From: Viscum album
Taxonomy: Eukaryota; Streptophyta; Magnoliopsida; Santalales; Viscaceae
Length of the DNA: 64,000 nt
Reading direction: 5' to 3'
NCBI GenBank assembly: GCA_963277665.1
Contig: OY728153.1
Span: 273,456,250-273,520,249 of the forward strand
Position 1 is the first letter of the stretch; each line of letters begins with the position of its first letter. A program made the translations under genes and the position numbers. Below are positions 34,966 to 46,945 of this stretch, piece after piece. The notes under the pieces are model-generated. The model was given only the letters and a program-made list of their open reading frames with translations. It had not been told where the DNA came from and searched no databases.

Positions 34966-36660
34966 TTGGATAGTATTAAGGAGAATGAATCTGAAGCAAC
35001 TGAACTCCCTTCATCCATTCCCAAGATGTCTAACCCACAAATAAAAGATGATAATGATCTAAAACCTCTTCCTAAAAACCTGAAATATGCATTCCTTTTC
35101 CATGATCACTCTTATCTTGTCATTATCTCTTCTTCACTTACCGAAACTGAGGATTCCAAAATTGTTCAAGTGTTAGAGGAAAACAAAAAGGCCTTAGGGT
35201 GGACCCTAGATGACATACCAGGAATCAACCCTGCCCTTTGCATGCATCACATCAATCTTGAAGAATCATCCAAACCAATTAGACAACCACAAAGAAGACT
35301 CAATCCACTCATACTTGAGGTAGTTAGGGAAGAGATCACCAAGCTTCTTCAAGCTGGTATTATCTACCCAATTTCTGATAGTGAATGGGTTAGTCCAATT
35401 CAAGTTGTACCAAAGAAGGGTGGGATAACTGTTGTCACAAATGAACATGGGGAGGTAGTCACAACTCGAGTGAAGAACAAATGGCGTGTATGCATCGATT
35501 ATCGAAAATTGAATGATGAAACACAAAAAGATCACTACCCTCTTCCATTCCTTGATCAAATGCTAGAAATATTAGACAGAAAGTCACACTATTTCTTTCT
35601 TGATGGATACACCGACTATTTTCAAATCCCAATCTCACCTCGGGACCAAGAAAAGACTACTTTCACATGCCCCTTTGGAACATATGCATATAAAAGAATG
35701 CCTTTTGGCCTTTGCAATGCTCCTGCAACATTCCAGAGGTGTATGATGAGTATCTTTTCTGAATTCATTGAACACTGCATGGAAGTCTTCATGGATGACT
35801 TCATCATTTATGGTGAGTCAATTGAATCCTGTTTGAATTCACTCTCTCTTATCCTCCAAAAGTGTGTCAAGTGCAACCTTGTGTTAAATTTTGAAAAATG
35901 TCACTTCATGGTTGAAAATGGGATTGTTCTAGGGCTCCTAGTTTCAAAAGATGGTATTGAAGTCGATCCTACCAAAATCAAAGTGATCCAATCACTTCTG
36001 GAACCCACTTCTGTTCAAGACATCTGTTCATTCCTTGGTCATGCCGGTTTCTATCAGAGATTCATCCATGACTTCAGTAAAATTTCCCTCCCACTCACTC
36101 GTTTACTCCAAAATGATGTCACTTTCCATTTTGATGAGGTTTTCAAGAGATCCTTCATTGAACTCAAAAATACTCTTACATCTACCCCGATAATCCAACC
36201 CCCAGATTGGTCCTTACCCTTTGAGTTAATGTGTGATGCTTCTGATAGAGACGTTGGGGCTATTCTTGGTCAAAGAAGAGAAAAAATCCCTCATGTCATC
36301 TATTATGCCTCAAAAACATTGGATGAAACTCAATCTCACTACACTGTGACTAAAAAGGAACTTCTAGCAGTGCTTTTTTCCTTAGATAAATTCTGGTCCT
36401 ATCTCTTAGGTGTCAAAATCATCATCTTCACAAACCATTCTCCTATTAAGTTCTTACTCAAGAAAAGTGATTCCAAACTGAGGCTAATAAGATGGATCCT
36501 AATGCTCCAAGAGTTTGACCTTGAAATCAAAGATAGAACTGGAAAAGAAAACCATGTGGCTGATCACTTGATTAGAATTTCTAATTCTTCTCATTCAAAA
36601 ATTATTGATCCTGAATTCCCCCATTTAGAACCTTTCGTCTCTCACTCCAAAATTACAATG
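34966..36660 (+). pseudogene. pol: Athila reverse transcriptase and RNase H, longest intact coding piece in the window
   Basis: An uninterrupted frame covers RT and RNase H. RT motifs are ITKLLQAGIIYPISDSEWVS near 35335, WRVCIDYRKLN near 35481, FFLDGYTDYFQIPIS near 35595, KRMPFGLCNAPATFQRCM near 35692, and the active site VFMDDF near 35785 with both aspartates. RNase H has CDASDRDVGA near 36232 and KKELLAVLFSLDKF near 36353, but the next motif reads IIFTNHSPIKF near 36421, with asparagine where RNase H normally has a catalytic aspartate. VADHLIRIS near 36556 carries the last Asp. Just before 36661 the frame slips, so the final 28 codons to 36744 are out of frame. Confidence 0.9.
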
Positions 36661-38017
36661 GTATGCCCCAATTGTAAATTACTTGGTTTCTGGGTTTTTT
36701 CCCGAAAAGTTTTCAAAAGAACAAAAAATGAAGTTGAAAAGTGATTCAAAATACTAGTTTTGGGAAGAAAATAAACTTTGGAAAACTGGGGCAGACATGG
36801 TAATTAGGATATGTGTTGATGAAAATGATCATTCTTCCATCTTAGAATTCTGTCACTCACTTCCCGGAGGTGGCCACTTTGGACCACAAAGGACCTCCCG
36901 AAATGTCCTAGACTCTGGATTCTTCTAGCCTTCACTCTTCAAGGAATCACATGAGTTCTGTCAATCATGTCCCACTTTCCAAAAGTTCGGCACAATCTAT
37001 AAAAGAAATAAAATGCCCCAAAAGCCCTTAATCTTTTGTGAAATCTTCAATGTTTGGGGCATCGATTTCATGGGACCATTTCCCCCTTACAATGGATTAT
37101 CATACATCATTATTGCGGTTGATTATGTTTATAGGTGGTTCGAGGCCCAACCCACTAGAAAGGATGATTCACATACTATTAGTGAGTTCCTAAAGACCCA
37201 CATATTCAAAATATTTGTCACACCACATGCCTTGATCAGTGACTTAGGAACCCATTTTTGTAATAGAACCATGGAAGATCTTCTGAAAAAGAATGGGGTT
37301 GTTCATAAAACTTCAACTGCATATCACCCCCAAACAAATTTAATGGATGAACTTTCTAATAGAGAAGTGAAAATAGTGCTTGAGAGAATTGTAAAACCCA
37401 CTAGAAAAGACTGACCTGAAAGACATGGTGAAGCACTTTGGGCTTATCGAACTACCTATAAAACACCCATTGGGATGTCTCCTTTTAGGCTAGTTTTTGG
37501 TAAAGCATGTCATCTACCAGTTGAAATCCAACATAAGTCTTTTTGGTCTATGAAAACCTGTAATTTTGATTGTGAAAAATCTGGTGAAGAAAGATTGTTG
37601 CAATTGGCTGAACTGGAGGAGCTTCGACTTGAATCCTATGATAATTCCAATCTGTACAAAGAGAAGGCTAAGGTACTCCATGACAGACACATCCTGAGAA
37701 AGGTATTTCATGAAGGTGAAAAGGTAATGATCTTCAATTCTCGATTCCTACTTCACCCAGGTAAGCTTAATTCTCGTTAGGAAGGTCCTTTTTTTAATAC
37801 TAATGTTTACCCATTTGGTTCAGTGCAAGTCCAAGACCCCTCTTCCAAAAGGAAATTCACGGTTAATGGACATCGGTTAAAGAATCACTATGAGAGGACA
37901 CACAATCCTAGATCATCATCTACTTCCATTGGTTACCCAACTTCTCCAGTCAACCCACCACCGGATGGAGACGACGACCCATCAAATCTAAACCAGGGCG
38001 CACCTCTTTCCCTTTAA
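36661..38017 (+). pseudogene. pol: Athila integrase, broken by a frame change and four stops
   Basis: It continues one frame over from RT/RNase H. The zinc-binding part has LEFCHSLPGGGHFGPQRTSR near 36843 and CQSCPTFQKFG near 36958. The core has VWGIDFMGPFP near 37051 (first Asp), LISDLGTHFCNRTMEDLL near 37230 (second Asp) and HPQTNLMDELSNRE near 37325 (Glu). [18 protein letters not shown] near 37468 follows, then [20 protein letters not shown] near 37684. Stops lie at 36755, 36926, 37412 and 37778. The end at 38017 follows a Ser/Pro-rich tail. No chromodomain is seen, as expected for this lineage. Confidence 0.85.
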
Positions 38018-39743
38018 CTCTCTCTCTATCTCTTCCTCTCTCTACCTCTTTCTTCTTTTTCCTCTCTCTTTAATTTTTTTTACCACTTTCTTTATCAAAA
38101 CCTTTCTTTTTAACTTTCTCTTTTGTGTGGGTGTATCTTTATAAAAAATATATATATAAAAACCTAAAAAACTAAAAAAAACCAAGAAAACAATCACTTA
38201 AAAAAATACAAAAAATTAAAGAGTCATGCTTACTCACCATTGAGTTTTGAAATTTTGTCCAACCATTTTGGGGAGTTAACAGGCATGTTTTCATCTCAAA
38301 AATTTTGTATTTTCATCATGACTTTGGATAAAGAATTTTGTGTCAAAATTAACAAATTTGAATGCTCAATTTTTGATTTCGAAAATACTTTTCCCGAACC
38401 GTGAGGAACAACATTTGCTTTCATGCCAAGGCCACCTATGGCCATCTTTTAAAAATGTGTGTTTTCACCCCCATTTGTGAGTCTTGATTTTGTGGACCTT
38501 TGAGCTTAATTTCCTACCTTAGTGTGCATTAATATGATAGAGGCATTTTCTGAACCACATGAGAATCGCAATAGCCAAATAGCCTCCCATTTCCCTTACA
38601 TTAATCATCCTTTTGAAAGCCCCTTCGAGCCTATGAAAACCTTTTCTTTGATAGCCACATTACAAGCCCAATACCTTTTCCCACCCAATATCAACATGGA
38701 TTTTCATTGCATATTTTTTTTTGAAATTTAAGTGTGGGGGGAATGAATTTTATTTTTTGGGTACCCTATTATTGATTTTCAACGAGTTATCATCTGCTTG
38801 AGGGAAAGAATCCATTTTAGTGTGGGGGAGAGGTTGTCATTAAGTGTGTTTTGGGGAATGTAATGTACTTTAATTTATGGAATTTTGTAAATGTTATTGA
38901 AAAGTGTTCAAAAAAATCAATAAAAAAATAATAAAAAATCAATAAAAAAAATGAAAAAATGGGTTATGTCTTGGGTAGTTCAAAAATAACTCTTCCTCAA
39001 CCTTTGATATTGTTATAACTATTAAAATTAGTGTCGTGAGAAGATCAATCATGGGTTGGGTTATGAGTGTGAGATCTTTTCCAAGTTCAACTTTCGAAAA
39101 AAAAGAAGAAAAAAAAGAAAAAAAGGAACACTTGCATTATATTCTTTTTGGGAGAAGTTTTTTGTTTTTTAAATATTACATCTTCTCATTACCTTCATAT
39201 TTTCTTCCTCTATTGTTTCTTTCTTCACACAATCATTCCCTTGTAAATATGTGTTTTCATTTCCTTCCATGTTTTATTTCATAAAATTTGTGCATTGCTT
39301 TTCCCATGTTGGTATTTTACCCCTCTTTCCACTCTTTTGAATACAATATTCCTACCATCCCATAGCTACAGAAAAACCCCTAAAAAGACTTCTTGATTCT
39401 TGTGCACTTTGGATAGGTATTTTAAGATGAGATCTCTTTTTAAACTCTAAGATTTTCACTTTTGTTTGATGAAAGAGTGAACCTCCACAAATGAATTTTA
39501 TCATCTTGAGAGGTGTGAGTTTAGAGTGTCCACATTTTCCATTTCTAAATTTGAGCATGAAAAAAATGAATTAGTTTTGTAACATTTCTTCTGTAACAAC
39601 TTGTTGTGGAATTCAAAATGGATGAGTGAAATAGTCTCAACCTCCCCTGATTGGAGAAAACAAAATTTTAATATTTGTTGGTGAGTGAAAATGATTTTGT
39701 TATGTTTTTATATTTGTTGAACATGAGGACATGCACAATACTA
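38018..39743 (+). other. Athila 3' non-coding region, no env-like gene
   Basis: Some Athila elements carry an env-like frame here. I see none: the longest frames (38522-38731, 39036-39284) are short and without signal peptide or clear membrane pattern. There are homopurine and A-rich runs (38916-38960, 39094-39130) and two extra copies of the polypurine-tract motif, AGTGTGGGGG at 38731 and AGTGTGGGGGAG at 38819. Confidence 0.6.
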
Positions 39744-39756
39744 AGTGTGGGGGAGT
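39744..39756 (+). other. Athila polypurine tract
   Basis: AGTGTGGGGGAGT sits directly before the TGATG start of the 3' LTR. Confidence 0.8.
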
Positions 39757-41677
39757 TGATGTTTTTAATATTTTCATGTCTTATTATATACTCCCTTTAC
39801 TGAATTTATATGAAATGTGCATAATTTGTGTGAAATATTAATGTTTTAATATTAAGTATAATTTTTGAGCATTTTTAGAAGTAGTCCAATTGAGTTAGTT
39901 TACCATTTTATTTATAAATCTCACTATACTGATCCAAATTGTGTGGTTACTGTTTTTTAGGATTCCTAATTCAATATAAAACATTTCATTATAAGGGATC
40001 ATGGGCCAATTATGCCATTTGAAGGATCACATTTACCACACAAGATGACCTACATAATCTGTGAACAAACCGGACCAGCCTTGAAGATTGATTTACTGGG
40101 CTCAATCCAAAAGTCCAAAAACATTAAATATCCATAATAAATTGGGGGACACTAAATTTCATCTTGGATAAAAATTTCAAGGCCCAAATCCAAGGACAAT
40201 GGGCCCAAATGAAGCTTTGAAGTCCAGCCTACCATTCTGTCTGAGAAATAAAATCAGTATAGTATTCATGACATATCTCATGATTTAAGCATAAAATAGA
40301 GCTGATATTTTTCAGTGTTAAATAGGAGATATAGGTTCCGACTTTGTCGAAGAAGTAATTCATATTTGAAGGCATCTTCCTATTCCAAAATCCATTCACA
40401 TTTTGGACATCGAAAAAGCATGGATAGAAATGGACAGTTCACCTTTGTTTAATAAAACCTCCATAACTTTGGATCCACTTGTCCAAATGCCTCCAAATTT
40501 TGACAGTAGTCAGACAACTTTATTATCTAAAACTTTTAATAATGATATATTTGAAGATTTGGATTTATGAATAGACAACCTGGCGATTCAAGTGGAAAGA
40601 CAGATTGGGAATGGAAACAGTCCACTCCTTGGGCTATAAATACTCTCCCCTTCTCTCCTTGAAAGGGGTTGGAATTTCAGAAGAGAGGATAACATATTGG
40701 CACAACCAAAGACTTTCCAAAGTCTTGGGAGGACCTTCCATACTCAAGTTTTCACTTTATAGACCTTTCCTCTTCTCTTTGTTTTCACTTACTTTTGTTT
40801 TCTTCGTTTTTGTAATCTTGTAAGTCTCTTTGTTTGTGATTCTGTTTTAATGCAAGTTTCTTCTTCAATATATCTTATTCTTCTCCAACTTTTGTAGTTT
40901 AATATTAATTTTCTTAACATAGTTTAAATTCAGTTGAATCCCCTTCCCTTATTTTTCTTCCTCATTCAATCAAAAATCCGTTTTTAATTATCATCATTGT
41001 TCGTGTGTGTGCGTTCGACGTACCACTCTTTTCTAATCCCTTTCTTTTTATTCTATTCTTAATTTATCATCATAATTATTATAACCAGAATATTAAAAAC
41101 CCAAATGGATGAGTAAATATCTCATTGGGGTGAGTTATAATTTAGGTATGTTAAGTGATTGAGAGTATTTTCTTGATGAGTATTCGTTAATTTAACATTG
41201 TGTGTGTTGGACTTTATATGTCATGGATTAATGACATATTTTGTTTAGCATGTGGTTTCCATGGATTATTGGAACCAAAAATACACTACCATAAACATGT
41301 ACTGATTGAGATTAGAATCCTAATAAATTTAAGGCTTAGATTAAAGCTTTAACACTTAGTAATTCTAATCAACGTTAACTTGTGAAGTGAGTGTTAATTT
41401 AAATGCAATATAAAGCAAAGCTCAAGGATATCACAAGCTTAACTACCTAATGATGAAATCACCCCGATATTTATCAATTTGTTAAATCAATTATATATAA
41501 TCAATCATTTCAATTAATCTCTGCAAACAAACCCCCCTAATCAAAATACATTCAACTAAAAACAAACGATTATTTCAAAGTATCATCGCCGAGGATTCGA
41601 CCCAAGTGCTGCTATACACATTAGCAGAGCACTGGAACTTTGACCAGTCGATAGGCGACAATCGGACGTGCATTTCA
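39757..41677 (+). repeat. Athila 3' LTR
   Basis: It starts TGATGTTTTTAATATTTTC and ends CGTGCATTTCA, matching 30273-32181. Differences include a small insertion near 41372 and loss of some open frames. Confidence 0.9.
40635..40642 (+). promoter_or_regulatory. LTR TATA box (3' LTR)
   Basis: TATAAATA, conserved with 31152-31159. Confidence 0.55.
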
Positions 41678-42767
41678 CTACTTTGCCTAATTTCACTGAG
41701 AAATAGGCCTAGAGGGCCACACACTAAGTGTATCCAAAATCTCAGTTAAATAATATATTATTATTTATTATTTAACAAGTTGGATAAATATTATTCTCGA
41801 ATGTGGTTTAATAATTATTCATATATGCTTAATCACATATAAATATTTATTTTCTATTTGTTGAATATGATATTTATATATTTATTAGAGAATAATGTGG
41901 TGGTATTTATTTAATAAATAAATATTCATTATACAAGTCCCAATAAATATTGTGGAGGAATGGTGGACTGAGTTTAATAGTCTGGTGAGAAATAATAAAT
42001 AATAAATATTATTTGATTAAATAATATTTAATTTAATTCACAGGTTAACTGCATGTCGAGAAATGGTATCATTATTATTATTATTATTTTACATGGGGTT
42101 TTGAAGGGATTAAATAAATAATAAAGGGTGCTTGTGAAATTATTTTATTTTAACCCCCTAACGATATATAAACCCAATTATATTATTTTCTCAATAAGCC
42201 AATTAATTTTTTTGGTTGCGCATAATGTATTTAGAGAATTCTCTCAATCCCTAGATATATCCCTTCTCTAATAAAACTCCAAAGAATGGAGAGCGATCTT
42301 CCTCCACCTCCCATTCTCAATTCAAGAGAGATCCACGAGAATGCTTCGAAATTTGTTATCAAGGTAATCAAAGGTTGATGATGCAAGCTCTAGGATCTAT
42401 CATTCCAACACCTGAAGATTCCAATAGTGATGTTTAGAGATTTTTGGAACACATGTGGATTACTATTAGAGTAAATATACTTTGATTCCTACAATGAAAC
42501 GACAGAACAATGCGGATCTGTTGTTAGATCCATCAACAAAGAAATAATTCCATCAAGGTAATTCTTATTTAATTAAATTAATTATAAATAATATGTGATG
42601 ATATTATCTCTTGGATATGGTGTTCTATCAATTTTCTATATTATTTGATTCAATTCCATATATCATGACATTTATCATTGTGTAAATATATTATTGATCA
42701 GCGATCATGGAAAAAAGAAAAGTTGGGCATGACCCATCACACGCTTATGTTGCGCCCAGAACCTACA
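41678..42767 (+). repeat. Copia 3' LTR, right part
   Basis: It resumes the copia LTR after the Athila insertion (CTACTTTGCCTAATTTCAC, matching 21682-21700 of the 5' LTR), includes the conserved TATATAAA at 42165-42172 and ends AGAACCTACA. The first five bases are the probable right target duplication. Confidence 0.85.
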
Positions 42768-43885
42768 ATTGAAACTTTAGAGGTAAATAGTTGATAAATG
42801 CATGGTTATCCTTTATAGGATATAGGAAACCACTCAACAGATCAAGTATCCATTAGTTAATATAGTTTTCTAGCTAAAAAACTGCCTTGAGGCTCCCTGA
42901 TTAGTGGTGTTGTCCTAGTTTGGACTGTAAAGAGGCATTTTAAGGAACCTTGATACTAGAATACTTAGGCGACTAAGTATTCAAAATCTAGTGTTTAAGG
43001 GATAATAGAATTCAATAAATTGGTGTAAGAAATTTAAGATAATAAAATCTATGATTCCTAATAACTAATGATAAATATAAAAGTAATAATATACTTATAT
43101 TTAATCTTTATAGAAAATGGAAAGTGATACGACAGATACACTATGATCTATATTGGAAAAAGAACATATCCTAACCGGCATGAATTTTCAAGTGTAGTAA
43201 AGGAACTTTCACAAAGTATTATGGTATTAAAGATATTATACATTTCAAATTACCCACATATTATTAATGTATCTCAGGTAGAAAAGGTGAAAAGGAAGCT
43301 TATATGAGACACATGTTTTCTCATCTCTAAGAAGTTTGTGAGGAGAAAGTGAAGCAAGAAATAAATGTGATGACGATTACACTAAACATGTATAAATTGA
43401 ATGATGTATCGTGATATTTAAATACATATCATTCTTATATACTTATCACCTAATTACACCATTTTTTAGGATTATTAAATAACCAATACAGATAAAACAC
43501 TTCATTATCTTTTGGAGAAGGTTTTCTAAGCAGATAAGAACTTGAAGAAAGATTAACCCTTAGTTCTTATGTTGAACAAGTTTAAATACAATAAGAAAAT
43601 TCCAATGAAAAGTGCGACTCCAAAGTCACATTCATAACATCCTTCAAGGAAAAGAGTAAAATCAAAACATAAGAGGTTATTTGCTTCAAATGTAGTGAGA
43701 TAAGTCTATGGAAAATGAAATAAAATGAATTAAATTGGAAGTAAGAAAAGGATTCAAATTTGTCTATATTCATAATTTTATGTGATGTTTCTATTTTAAT
43801 TCTTGGGTATTAGACACAGAATGTGTATTTTACATTTATATCCAAATACAGTAACCAAGTATAGAAATGTTATAAGAGGTAAGGT
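42768..43885 (+). pseudogene. Second copia gag-protease fragment, joined directly to the LTR
   Basis: Sequence after the LTR resembles the leader, gag and protease start of the copia element to the left. CCACTCAACAGATCAAG near 42832 matches 25191-25207. A gag-like start MESDTTDTL lies near 43118, a knuckle CFKCSEISLWKMK near 43683 and WVLDTECVFYIYIQIQ near 43808, the counterpart of 26331. Stops and small indels are many, and long pieces of gag are missing. The fragment ends at 43885 where another LTR element begins; the rest would lie beyond the window. Most of the leader seen at 22795-25120 is absent. Confidence 0.7.
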
Positions 43886-46800
43886 TGTAACATCCCGTGT
43901 TTTTTGACCGGGTGAAATTTATGAAGTAATTTGAATTTTCCCTTTTGTGTATGGGTATATTCTTAAATTGAGATTCATAATGTAAATATGAACATTTTAA
44001 CTCTTAAAGGTGTTTTTTTTAGTTAAGGTTTACACCTCGGGAGGTGTCTCGAGATTTCGATTTAGTTTTATAAGCATCGGTATCTGAAATCACTGGTTTT
44101 TGGAATGGCGGAATGAGGTGAATGGTTGGCACATGATTAGTTTAACCATGTGGGTCAATCGTGCGACCCCAATTCTTGAGGAGAATGGTTTTTCTAAAAT
44201 GTGCAAGGGGTTGGAAGGCCATGTGACTTGGTGTAGTTTTTCATGGGGTGACTCGCATGGGCTACACATGATTTTCCCAAACCATGCACCTATCCCACAC
44301 CCTTAGTGCCAGTTACACGCATGGTTAGGAACATAGTTTGTCAAACTGTGCATCCCAACCATGCACCCCTTTGAAAAGGGGTATGGATTGGGAAGTGAAG
44401 CTCACACAGTTGGTGGAAATTTATCCAAAATATGTAGACAAACTATGTGACTCTTTAAAGGGGTGTTTTTATGATTTTCCCTATTTTATTTTTAAGTCCC
44501 TCTTCCTTTTTATTCTCCTCCACATGCAAAACACCTATCCCTATCTTGTTCAAGATCCTCCTCCCTAAAAGGTAGTATTTTAGCTACCTCCTCTATCTAG
44601 ACTCCATTATGATCATCGTGTGTCGCAATGGAATCCCCTCGGTGATTCTATGACTCCTCTTCCTTCCTTATTCTATTTATTTCTCCATATTTGGTGTTAT
44701 CTTTGTGTGAAATAACTATCCCTATTTTCAATTAGTTTTTTTATTTATTCATTTTCTATTTAACCATCTCAAATAAATTCTTTATATTAGATAGGTAGAG
44801 TGTCCTAATCATAAGGTAGGTGTTCTATATCCTTTTCCATAAATTCTTTCTCATTTATAATTTAGGTAGTTGTGTTGCACACTAGATTCTCTTTGAATTT
44901 CCCCTAAAATGTAGAATTAATTAGGTAAGACCAAATTCCTTAAATTATATAGTCATTGTGCCTCAATATGGAAATATTTGAGGTTTATTTACTCAAATCG
45001 AACCACCCTTGTGGGGTGTTACACTTATGGGTTGTGGTGTTTGTTTTGTATGGGTAATTAAATCACCCTCTTAGGGTGTTGTTCTAATTCTAATGATTAT
45101 TAATCCCTTACTTAGGACTCTTAATCACCTCTAACGAGTTCTTGATAAATTCTATCATAATATACCATTTAAAAAAAAATAAATGGATTATTCCATAACA
45201 TCATAATCATGCCCCACTTTCTAATAAAACCACCTTTTAGGTATGTTGTTTTCTCAAGCAAAAAGGGGAAATTAAATAGTGATGTTTGAAATGATGAATG
45301 ACATGCTTAAGTACATTCCCTTTTCTATTTTAATTGAAATTAATAATGGGAATGGACCTATCTTGTATACTTGAGTTGTGAATGACATGTTTATGAATAT
45401 TTCCTCTTATGTAGTTGAACTTTAATGATTAAATGAATTGCATTACACCTTGAGTGATACTTGAGTTCCTTTTTATGGAACACCTTAGATAGGTTGATAG
45501 GATCTTAGAGATTATATGTACCTTGGGTGATACTTGGGTTTCCTTTTTATGGAATTTAAAGGACTAGATCATAGGTTACTTGATTTATATTATGCCTAGA
45601 CTAATACTTGGATTCCCTTATAGTAATTCCTTCAACGGACTCTTAGGGTGAGTTTTTTGTATTTTCCTGGAGATATACTCAGATTACCATCTAGTAATTA
45701 CTTGGATGGGCTCCTAGGCTGATTGATATTATTATACCCATGAGTAATACATGGTCCCTTGGTGGTTTACCTTGGATGGGATCAATGGGAAATATTTCTA
45801 TACCATGCCATGAGTGATACTTGGTCCCCTAGGTGGTGTATCAGGGACAAAATTAGTGGTTTATTCTTTATACCATACCAAGAGTGGTTCTTGGGATTCC
45901 TCTTTATAGTTCACCTTGGATAGACACTTACGGTGATGGGGAATTATGGTACTTCTAGTGTAATACTTGGTATTCCTCTTTATGGATCACTTTGGATGGA
46001 CCCATGTTTCATTTTGAGCAAGAACATTAATTCCTCTTATTTTAAGATCTAAGGAATGCTCATTTATAAAATTTAAGGATGGATCTTCCAAGCCAAAAAA
46101 CATGTTAGGTTTTAGTCTAGGTTTGTACTCGACCTATGTGATAAGCCTAGTTATGATCCCTTCTGAATACGCCATTTATTTATATACTCATTTATAGATT
46201 GTATCTGCATAGGTTGGCCCTAGTTCAGAGATATTATGACTTATGATGAAGCAAGTATGGTCAGCCAAGTGTCCCTTAGGAACCTATGTCAACTTGTTTA
46301 CTTTGGTTTATTTATTAATTTACTTTTCATACCTTCACACTTCTATATTTTATATTCATGGACTAGATAGCTTTAGACACTGTTGGTGGTGAACTAATGA
46401 GTATATATCACACTCAATTTTGGCTTCCATTGAACTGAGGTACTCAAATATACCTTATTGTTTATAGGATTAGGATCCTTGGATTGTGCTGTTATGCTTG
46501 TACATGGGAGCTTGGGAGAACAAGACTGATCCGGAGCTCAATATGCTTGTTGGGATAGCCCTTGGGTATATTTTCTTTTTTTATGTTATTTTTATTTATT
46601 ACCTATTGTATGTCTTATTCTTGTATTTTGTATCACCATCTATATATGCATGAATGATTTTATATTTAGCATCATCCATTTTTATTCATTCTATTATGTT
46701 CTTCCATTACTTTATCATTCATTGATACTACTTCCAATGTTTATTATCTGATTTATTATCTCTTATACCATTGTTCTACTCTAATCATGAGGGTATTGGC

Positions 46801-46930
46801 TCTCCAACATACCATCATTGGACCCTCACTACTAGTCGATAGCCTTTGGCATATGGGGAAGCATGCTTGAGGCCACGTGATTGACTGGATCAGGGTAGCA
46901 TTTCAGTGAATCTCGGGTCAGGATGTTATA
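43886..46930 (+). repeat. LARD-like element 5' LTR, about 3.05 kb
   Basis: It starts TGTAACATCCCG and ends near GGATGTTATA, three bases before the PBS. It has no clear CA end. Its first 760 bp are matched by 62997-63749. A tandem array occupies 45430-46015. The small frames at 44100-44306 and 44338-44568 are not genes. Confidence 0.75.
45430..46015 (+). repeat. Tandem repeat, ~72-bp unit, eight copies
   Basis: The phrase GTGATACTTGG and its variants recur at 45452, 45525, 45598, 45669, 45741, 45811, 45881 and 45958, i.e. spacings of 70-77 bp. Each unit also carries a TTCCTCTTTATGG-like block and an ACCTTGGATGGAC-like block. Copies are strongly diverged from one another. Confidence 0.8.
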
Positions 46931-46933
46931 AAT

Positions 46934-46945
46934 TGGTATCAGTGC
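46934..46945 (+). other. Primer binding site, tRNA-iMet type
   Basis: TGGTATCAGTGC agrees with the usual site at 11 of 12 positions. Confidence 0.75.

Larger units (their letters stand above)
30273..41677 (+). mobile_element. Ty3/gypsy Athila-like retrotransposon, full length, dead
   Basis: The element is about 11.4 kb with LTRs of 1.9 kb (30273-32181 and 39757-41677), a tRNA-Asp-type PBS, a gag-pol that keeps its frame for long stretches, a 1.7 kb non-coding 3' region and a polypurine tract. The RT and gag motifs are of the Athila type. Flanking pentamers are CTGAT (30268-30272) and CTACT (41678-41682), three of five identical. I count about nine differences in the first 270 bp of the LTRs, so it is the youngest measurable insertion here. 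Confidence 0.9.
20799..42767 (+). mobile_element. Ty1/copia retrotransposon, dead, 3' LTR split by an Athila-like element
   Basis: The LTRs are 20799-22780 and 29395-42767; the second is interrupted by 30273-41677. Both start TGTT and end ACCTACA. The internal region has an iMet-type PBS, an unusually long leader, and gag, protease, integrase, RT and RNase H in the Ty1/copia order (integrase before RT). Without the inserted Athila element it measures about 10.6 kb. I count about 20 differences in the first 150 bp of the LTRs (about 13%). Flanking pentamers GTTGT and ATTGA do not match cleanly. Confidence 0.85.

Noticed and set aside
38018..39743. Env-like gene of the Athila element
   Set aside because: No frame of suitable length, signal peptide or membrane segment is present.
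45430..46015. Regularly spaced repeats that could recall a CRISPR array
   Set aside because: The unit is a contiguous diverged tandem repeat without constant repeats and unique spacers, inside a plant LTR element.
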